Source: Pseudomonadota bacterium (GTDB taxonomy: Bacteria > Myxococcota_A > UBA796 > CAJQPC01). Taken from it: a DNA stretch of 64,000 nt. Both the position numbers and the translations under genes were made by a program. Location: positions 1 through 64,000 of the forward strand of contig JAAESX010000059.1 of NCBI GenBank assembly GCA_024228935.1, read 5' to 3'. This document shows, piece by piece, positions 59,591-64,000 of the stretch. Position 1 is the first letter of the stretch; the number at the start of each line of letters is the position of its first letter. The notes beneath the pieces are model-generated. The model was not told the origin of the DNA. It worked only from the letters and a program-made list of their open reading frames with translations, and did no database searches.

Positions 59591-60952
59591 ATGTCGCGCG
59601 TCCTCGCTTGGCTCCTCATCATCGGTCTCGCCTTCGCCGGGTCACCCGACCGCGGCTGGAAGGACGGCACCGTCGCCAAGGGCACCGCCGGCCTGCTCGC
59701 CCCCGTGGACCCGGTCCCGGTCGAGGTGCCCGAGGCGCTGCAGCCCCACATCACCAAGCCCACGTTCGTCTTCTACTTCAGCCCCGGCTGTCCCCATTGC
59801 CAGGCGACGATCGGCGAGGTCATCTCGCTGAGCGAGAAGCTGCCCGACATCGCGTTCCTGGGCCTGGCCACGAGCCGGAGCACGCCCGAGGAGCTGGAGC
59901 AGTTCCGCGTGGACTACGGCGTCCCGTTCCCCATGGTGGTCGACAGGCCGCGAGGCTTCGCCTACCAGATCGGCGCCCGGAGCACGCCCACGGTGGTGCT
60001 CGTCGAGCCCACGAAGAAGGGCTTCCAGGTCACCGACCACTACGGCCCCTGGTTCGAGGGCGCCTCGGTCGTGTTCCGGATCCGTCGGGACCCCGCGAAC
60101 GCGTTCTCGCAGTTCGACGCCGGCGCCTGGCAGGGCGACTACGCCTGCGGCGCCTGTCACGTCGAGGAGGCCCAGAGCTGGAACCTCAGCCATCACGCCG
60201 TGGCCTACCGGACGCTGTGGACCCAGGAGCGCACCAGCGAGCCCGAGTGCGTCGGCTGCCACGTGACCGGCATGGGCGAGGGCGGCTTCGAGATGGGCCA
60301 CGACGGCTCGGTCTTCGCTGGCGTCGGCTGCGAGGCCTGCCACGGCCCCTCGGGTCCCCACGACGGCGAGCGGGTGGACGCCGCGACGATGTGCGAGACC
60401 TGCCACGACGCCGACCACAGCATCGACTTCTCGGTGGAGAAGGGGCTCCCCCACATCGACCACTTCCTCGCCAACGGGATGACCCAGACCGAGCAGGAGG
60501 CGCGCTGGATGGCGCTCGCCCAGGGCACCGCTCCTCGGCCCCTGCTGGCCTTCCCCGAGGGCGACAACGTCGGGCCGGATGCCTGCGTGGGCTGCCACGA
60601 AGAGACCGTCACCGCCTGGAAGGGCTCCGGACACGCGGGCGCGATGAAGCACCTGGACGCGACCCAGGCCGGCCAGGTCGAGTGCGTCAGCTGCCACGCC
60701 ACCCCGGACGTCTCGGGCGCGCCGCCGAAGACCGTCGAGGGCTTCGATGTCGACCACGGCGTGGCCTGCGAGAGCTGTCACGGCCCCGGCGAGGCGCACG
60801 TCGCCGCCCCCAGCAAGACCAACATCCAGGGCCTGGGCGAGAGCTGCCCCGAGTGCGTGCTGGACGCCATCTGCACGAGCTGCCACGACACCGAGTGGGA
60901 CCCCGCGTGGAACCTGGAGGTCCGCAGAGAGGCCATTCGGGGCCACAAGTGA
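59591..60952 (+). CDS. Thioredoxin-octahaem cytochrome c fusion
   Basis: A 453-residue exported protein. MSRVLAWLLIIGLAFAG is a signal peptide. A thioredoxin-like domain (about 45-165) has CPHC at 67-70 and a cis-Pro loop (GARSTPTVVLV). Eight CxxCH haem motifs follow, at 186, 220, 247, 268, 332, 365, 393 and 428, resembling the cytochrome c554 family; a CPEC pair at 419-422 is not a haem site. The protein could pass electrons between a thiol couple and a haem wire. The stop overlaps the GTG of the TSUP transporter (GTGA). It lies 1.2 kb from the selenoprotein operon. Confidence 0.88.
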   Translation: MSRVLAWLLIIGLAFAGSPDRGWKDGTVAKGTAGLLAPVDPVPVEVPEALQPHITKPTFVFYFSPGCPHCQATIGEVISLSEKLPDIAFLGLATSRSTPEELEQFRVDYGVPFPMVVDRPRGFAYQIGARSTPTVVLVEPTKKGFQVTDHYGPWFEGASVVFRIRRDPANAFSQFDAGAWQGDYACGACHVEEAQSWNLSHHAVAYRTLWTQERTSEPECVGCHVTGMGEGGFEMGHDGSVFAGVGCEACHGPSGPHDGERVDAATMCETCHDADHSIDFSVEKGLPHIDHFLANGMTQTEQEARWMALAQGTAPRPLLAFPEGDNVGPDACVGCHEETVTAWKGSGHAGAMKHLDATQAGQVECVSCHATPDVSGAPPKTVEGFDVDHGVACESCHGPGEAHVAAPSKTNIQGLGESCPECVLDAICTSCHDTEWDPAWNLEVRREAIRGHK

Positions 60953-61683
60953 CGCTCGCCGAGCTGGCCCTGCTCGCGCTCGTCGGCGTGGCGGCCGGCA
61001 CGGTGAACACCATCGCGGGCGGCGGCAGCTTCCTGACCCTGGCCGCGATGCTGGCGCTGGGCATGCCCCCGGGGGTCGCCAACGCGACCAACCGCGTCGG
61101 CGTGTTCGTCCAGTCGGGCACCGCCTCGGCGAAGTTCCAGCTGGCCGGGGTCATGCGCTGGCCCGGGCTCTTGGGGGGAGCGCTGGCCGCCGCGGTCGGC
61201 GGGCTGCTGGGCGCCTGGGTCTCGGTCGAGCTGCCCGAGGACGTCTTCACCAAGCTCATCGGGGTGGTGATGCTGGCGTTCGTGCCCGTGCTCGCGCTGC
61301 GCCCGAAGCGCTGGCTCGAGGGTGCTGACGGCGTCCCGTCCTGGGCCCTGATCCCAGCGCTGTTCGTGCTGGGGCTCTACGGCGGCCTGCTCCAGGCCGG
61401 CGTCGGGGTGTTCCTGCTGGCGGCGCTCGTCCTGCTGGGCGGCGACGACCTGGTGCGCGCCAACGCCCGCAAGAGCGTGGTGGTGGCGGTGATGACGCTG
61501 CCGGCGCTCGCCCTGTTCGTCTGGCAGGGGCTGGTGGAGTGGCTCCCCGCGCTGGTGCTGGCAGCCGGCTCGGCGCTGGGAGGGTGGATCGGCGCGAAGC
61601 TCTCGATCAGCCGCGGCGCCGGCTTCATCCGGTGGGTCGTGATCGCTGTGGTGCTGGTATCCGGGACCCGGCTGCTGCTCTAG
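60949..61683 (+). CDS. TSUP family (TauE/SafE-like) permease
   Basis: I start at GTG 60949, which overlaps the cytochrome's stop, giving 244 residues. About eight hydrophobic helices include the family opening AAGTVNTIAGGGSFLTLAAML and the second half-repeat FVLGLYGGLLQAGVGVFLLAAL. Members export sulfite, sulfoacetate or other organosulfur anions, or import them. Coupling to a thiol/haem protein and closeness to a desulfhydrase-like enzyme suggest a sulfur-compound role here. Confidence 0.88.
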   Translation: MTLAELALLALVGVAAGTVNTIAGGGSFLTLAAMLALGMPPGVANATNRVGVFVQSGTASAKFQLAGVMRWPGLLGGALAAAVGGLLGAWVSVELPEDVFTKLIGVVMLAFVPVLALRPKRWLEGADGVPSWALIPALFVLGLYGGLLQAGVGVFLLAALVLLGGDDLVRANARKSVVVAVMTLPALALFVWQGLVEWLPALVLAAGSALGGWIGAKLSISRGAGFIRWVVIAVVLVSGTRLLL

Positions 61684-63965
61684 CCGAGCGCGCCGATCAC
61701 GCTGCGCCAGGCCTCGCTCACCACCCGGCGAGGCACCAACGAGAGCTGGGACGGCGCCGCCCCCTCGAACGCGTGGAACGTGATGGCCGTGGGCAGCTCG
61801 CCCTCGAAGGGGTCTCCGATCAGCTGGCCTCGCCACCCGCCCATCGCCGAGAACTCACGCGCCCAGTCGCCACCCCAGTACTCGCGGGTCCAGCCCCCGG
61901 ACGTCAGGATGTTGGCGGCCATGAACGGCTCGCGTGAGCCGGCGGGCAGGACGAGCTTCGTGCCACTCGCCTCGGTGCTGTCGAGCCGCTTGTGGCGTCG
62001 GTCGAGCTGCTCGATCGGCGGGATGACCTCGTAGTCGCTCAGGACCTCGAGCCAGGCCTCGACGGCATCCGCCGGGAGCTCGGCGGGGTGCGAGAGTCGG
62101 ACGAGGCCCTCGTACGGGAGCTCGAGCTCCTCGTCCTCGACGTCGGCGTACGAGCCGTCCTCGGCCACCCGGAACGTCCCGGCCCCATCCACCGTCCAGA
62201 CCAACCGCCGCACCAGCTCGCGCAGGACCGGGTGGCCCAGCAGGATCTCGCCGAAGTCGTCGACGGTCCAGGCGCGCCCCTCGACCAGCGCGGTCTTGAG
62301 GCGGCGACGCTGGCGCTTGAGCGTGTCGGTCAGCACGCGCTTCAGCGTCTTCCAGCGCTCCTTCTCCTCGGCCACCTTCGCGGCGTCGTCCACGCCCTTC
62401 TTCTTGCGCGGCGGCCCGGTCAGGAGCTCGCCATCGGCGTCCCGCAGCGCCAGCTTCAGGTCCGGCTTGAAGACGATGCGCCAGGAACGCGTGCCGTAGT
62501 CGATGGTCGACACGCCGCTCGAGGCGAGCCCGCAGTCCGGCACGACGCGGTCCTCGAGCTGGTCGGTGGAGAGCCCACGATCCGCCGCGATGGCCGCCAA
62601 CGCCTCGTTCGCATGCCGCTTCAGGCTCGCCGTCTTCGCGGTCCGCGCGACCTCGGCCAGCGTGGCCAACGCGTTGTCGGTGCCGATGCGCTGCAGTACC
62701 GCCAGGCCCTTCACCGCGCGGGTGTTCTGGCTCTCACGCGGCCAGCGCTTCATCAGCGGCGCCAGCTTCAGCGCGGTCAGGTCGTTTCCGAACAGCCCGA
62801 GCGTCCAGATCACCCAGCCGTCCGCCGAGGGGGCCCCGGACTCGAGCCACGTCTCGAACACGGACCAGGCGAACTGGTGCTCGTTGCCGCAGGCCTCGAC
62901 CAGCGGCGGGATGAGCGCGTGAGGCTCTTCGAGAGAGGACTTCTTCAGCGCGGTGATCACCCGGGCGGTGTCGTCACTGTCGAGCGGCTCGCCATGCACG
63001 AGCATCGGCACGACGTCGGCCGGATGCAGCCACTTGGGCATGCGACCGGGCTTCACGCCCCGCAGCGCCTCGCCGAGGGGCCCCTCGGGCATCCAGGCGG
63101 GCTTCGTGCCCACCTCGAACCGGTCGGGATGGCGTGCTCGCAGGCTGGTCAGCAGCCGCTTCGCCGAGCCCGATCCCTTCCCACCGGCGGCCGCATCCCG
63201 CAGGACCGGCTCGGCGACCTCGGGGTGGGCGAACAGCCAGGCCCGCGCCTTGCCCGTCAGCTTCGTCTGCGCCGTGACGAGACGCAGAGCCACGTCCGCG
63301 ACCTCGAGCGACGACTCCAACCCGAGCGCTTCGAGCTGGTGTCCACCCCAGGCCGCGTGCGACGACAGCCGCAGCGCGTCCTCGATCTCGGCCAGCCGAT
63401 GGTGGCCGTCGGCGGCCAGGCTGCACCAGATCCGTTCCGGCCTCCAGCTCCAGACCTGGCCGGTCGCGGTGCTGGCCTCGAGCCCGATGTGGGCGCGCAG
63501 CTCGGGCCCTCCGGAGATCCCGAGCTCGGGGTGCAGATGCAGGCCGTACCCGGCGACGAGCGAGAGCACGAGCGGGTCGCGCGCCCCACGCTCCTGGGCC
63601 AGGCCCGAGATGATCTCGACGATCGTCTCGTCGTCGTAGAGCGCCGCCAGGACGCGGGTGGCCTTGTGTGTGGTCCGGCCGACGATGCGGCTCTCGCGCA
63701 CGCTGTCGCTCTTGTCGGCGATCGACGACAGCGCCGAGATGACGTCGTCGGGCTCGGGGGTGTCGTCCAGAAACGAGGCCCGCGCCATGCGGCTCGCCAG
63801 GTCCTTGGGGTCGTCGCTCGGGGTCATGAGCGCGCGCAGCCAGAAGCGGCCGGCGTCGGCGTCCAACGGCCCGTCGAGCGGGGTCCACGACCAGAACCGC
63901 CCCGGAGGGAAGTCCGACTTCATGCGGGCGAGGGCCCTCTGGGCCTTCAGACGATCGAAGGGCAT
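61680..63965 (-). CDS. DUF4132-domain protein
   Basis: A 761-residue protein. The first 450 residues are helical repeat-like (ALKLAPLMKRWPRESQNTRAVKGL; VLQRIGTDNALATLAEVARTAKTASLKRHANEAL). The C-terminal part has the DUF4132 pattern: RGLSTDQLEDRVVPDCGL, DYGTRSWRIVFKPDLKLALRDADG, WTVDDFGEILLGHPVLRELVRRLVW. Such proteins often sit near MolR/WGR genes, but the function is unproven. It overlaps the convergent TSUP gene by 4 bp and starts at ATG 63965, 7 nt from a -10 box. Confidence 0.78.
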   Translation of the reverse strand: MPFDRLKAQRALARMKSDFPPGRFWSWTPLDGPLDADAGRFWLRALMTPSDDPKDLASRMARASFLDDTPEPDDVISALSSIADKSDSVRESRIVGRTTHKATRVLAALYDDETIVEIISGLAQERGARDPLVLSLVAGYGLHLHPELGISGGPELRAHIGLEASTATGQVWSWRPERIWCSLAADGHHRLAEIEDALRLSSHAAWGGHQLEALGLESSLEVADVALRLVTAQTKLTGKARAWLFAHPEVAEPVLRDAAAGGKGSGSAKRLLTSLRARHPDRFEVGTKPAWMPEGPLGEALRGVKPGRMPKWLHPADVVPMLVHGEPLDSDDTARVITALKKSSLEEPHALIPPLVEACGNEHQFAWSVFETWLESGAPSADGWVIWTLGLFGNDLTALKLAPLMKRWPRESQNTRAVKGLAVLQRIGTDNALATLAEVARTAKTASLKRHANEALAAIAADRGLSTDQLEDRVVPDCGLASSGVSTIDYGTRSWRIVFKPDLKLALRDADGELLTGPPRKKKGVDDAAKVAEEKERWKTLKRVLTDTLKRQRRRLKTALVEGRAWTVDDFGEILLGHPVLRELVRRLVWTVDGAGTFRVAEDGSYADVEDEELELPYEGLVRLSHPAELPADAVEAWLEVLSDYEVIPPIEQLDRRHKRLDSTEASGTKLVLPAGSREPFMAANILTSGGWTREYWGGDWAREFSAMGGWRGQLIGDPFEGELPTAITFHAFEGAAPSQLSLVPRRVVSEAWRSVIGALG

Positions 63966-63972
63966 GGCCGGT

Positions 63973-63978
63973 GGTGTA
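63973..63978 (-). promoter_or_regulatory. -10 element of a leaderless promoter
   Basis: TACACC on the minus strand (context GGATACACC) ends 7 nt before ATG 63965. Confidence 0.35.
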
Positions 63979-64000
63979 TCCGGCCACGCCCTCGCTCTAG

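Noticed and set aside
1..64000. tRNA, rRNA, tmRNA or RNase P genes
   Set aside because: No cloverleaf or conserved core was found by eye in the intergenic spaces; tRNA-Sec in particular is not visible.

Overview
The window is a GC-rich, densely packed bacterial chromosome segment that looks like Myxococcota or a close deltaproteobacterial relative. The grounds are two proteins with MYXO-CTERM-like tails (a short Gly/Ala-rich helix ending in RRR, once with a CGC motif), an AgmX/PglI-type C-terminal domain, PEGA and DUF4132 proteins, MJ0042-type zinc-ribbon sensors, and about eighteen lipoproteins with Asp/Ser/Thr/Pro-rich tethers. No rRNA, tRNA, prophage or complete insertion sequence was seen.

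Layout. 0-5.9 kb: a MYXO-CTERM metallopeptidase, lipoproteins, a hybrid histidine kinase, an ABC ATPase and a zinc-ribbon membrane protein. 5.9-7.7 kb: selB, the selenocysteine elongation factor. 7.8-14.5 kb: a PEGA protein, a 1410-residue lipoprotein with 38 Asp/Cys repeats, a haem-motif lipoprotein and a LETM1-like protein. 14.5-15.7 kb: a REP-associated tyrosine transposase (RAYT) between two REP-like arrays. 15.7-19.5 kb: a ClpB-type ATPase fused to a release-factor-like domain, and aroC. 19.7-24.5 kb: a decayed metalloprotease, small lipoproteins, a lipoprotein hydrolase and a sulfatase. 24.5-34.5 kb: typA, a frameshifted gene, an HD-GYP/outer-membrane/deacetylase operon, two NAD(P)-dependent enzymes and a propeller lipoprotein. 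34.6-41.4 kb: a REP array, an OmpA-like protein, a pappalysin-like protease, dps, glmU and a UvrD helicase. 41.5-48.3 kb: two zinc-ribbon/TPR sensors, a PilB/GspE ATPase and a Cys-peptidase-like lipoprotein. 48.7-53.8 kb: a regulator without a normal start codon, an enoyl-CoA hydratase and two genes broken by nonsense codons. 53.8-61.7 kb: a redox cluster with two selenoproteins, an octahaem cytochrome-thioredoxin fusion and a TSUP exporter. The window ends in a DUF4132 gene.

Main discoveries. (1) Two adjacent paralogous lipoproteins (54714-56525 and 56522-58372) are each interrupted by an in-frame UGA exactly where a thioredoxin-fold protein has its first redox cysteine. Each reads through to a complete C-terminal half with a UPVC motif. 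Both UGAs are followed at the same distance by the same 5-bp hairpin with an AGGUCU loop, the loop I recall from the E. coli fdhF SECIS. With selB in the same window this is a coherent selenoprotein system that an ordinary gene caller would truncate. (2) At least nineteen genes have a TANNNT-like -10 box ending 6-7 nt before the start codon, which points to widespread leaderless mRNAs. (3) Seventeen lipoproteins place the lipobox Cys at residue 8-11 with no basic residue before it, far shorter than usual signal peptides. (4) A ClpB-release factor fusion has lost the GGQ motif. (5) Three REP-like arrays share a 51-bp period and flanks but carry different stems.

Several accessory genes (19.7-20.9, 26.5-27.9 and 51.1-52.8 kb) carry frameshifts or premature stops. 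They may be real decay or sequence error, and this cannot be settled from the sequence alone.
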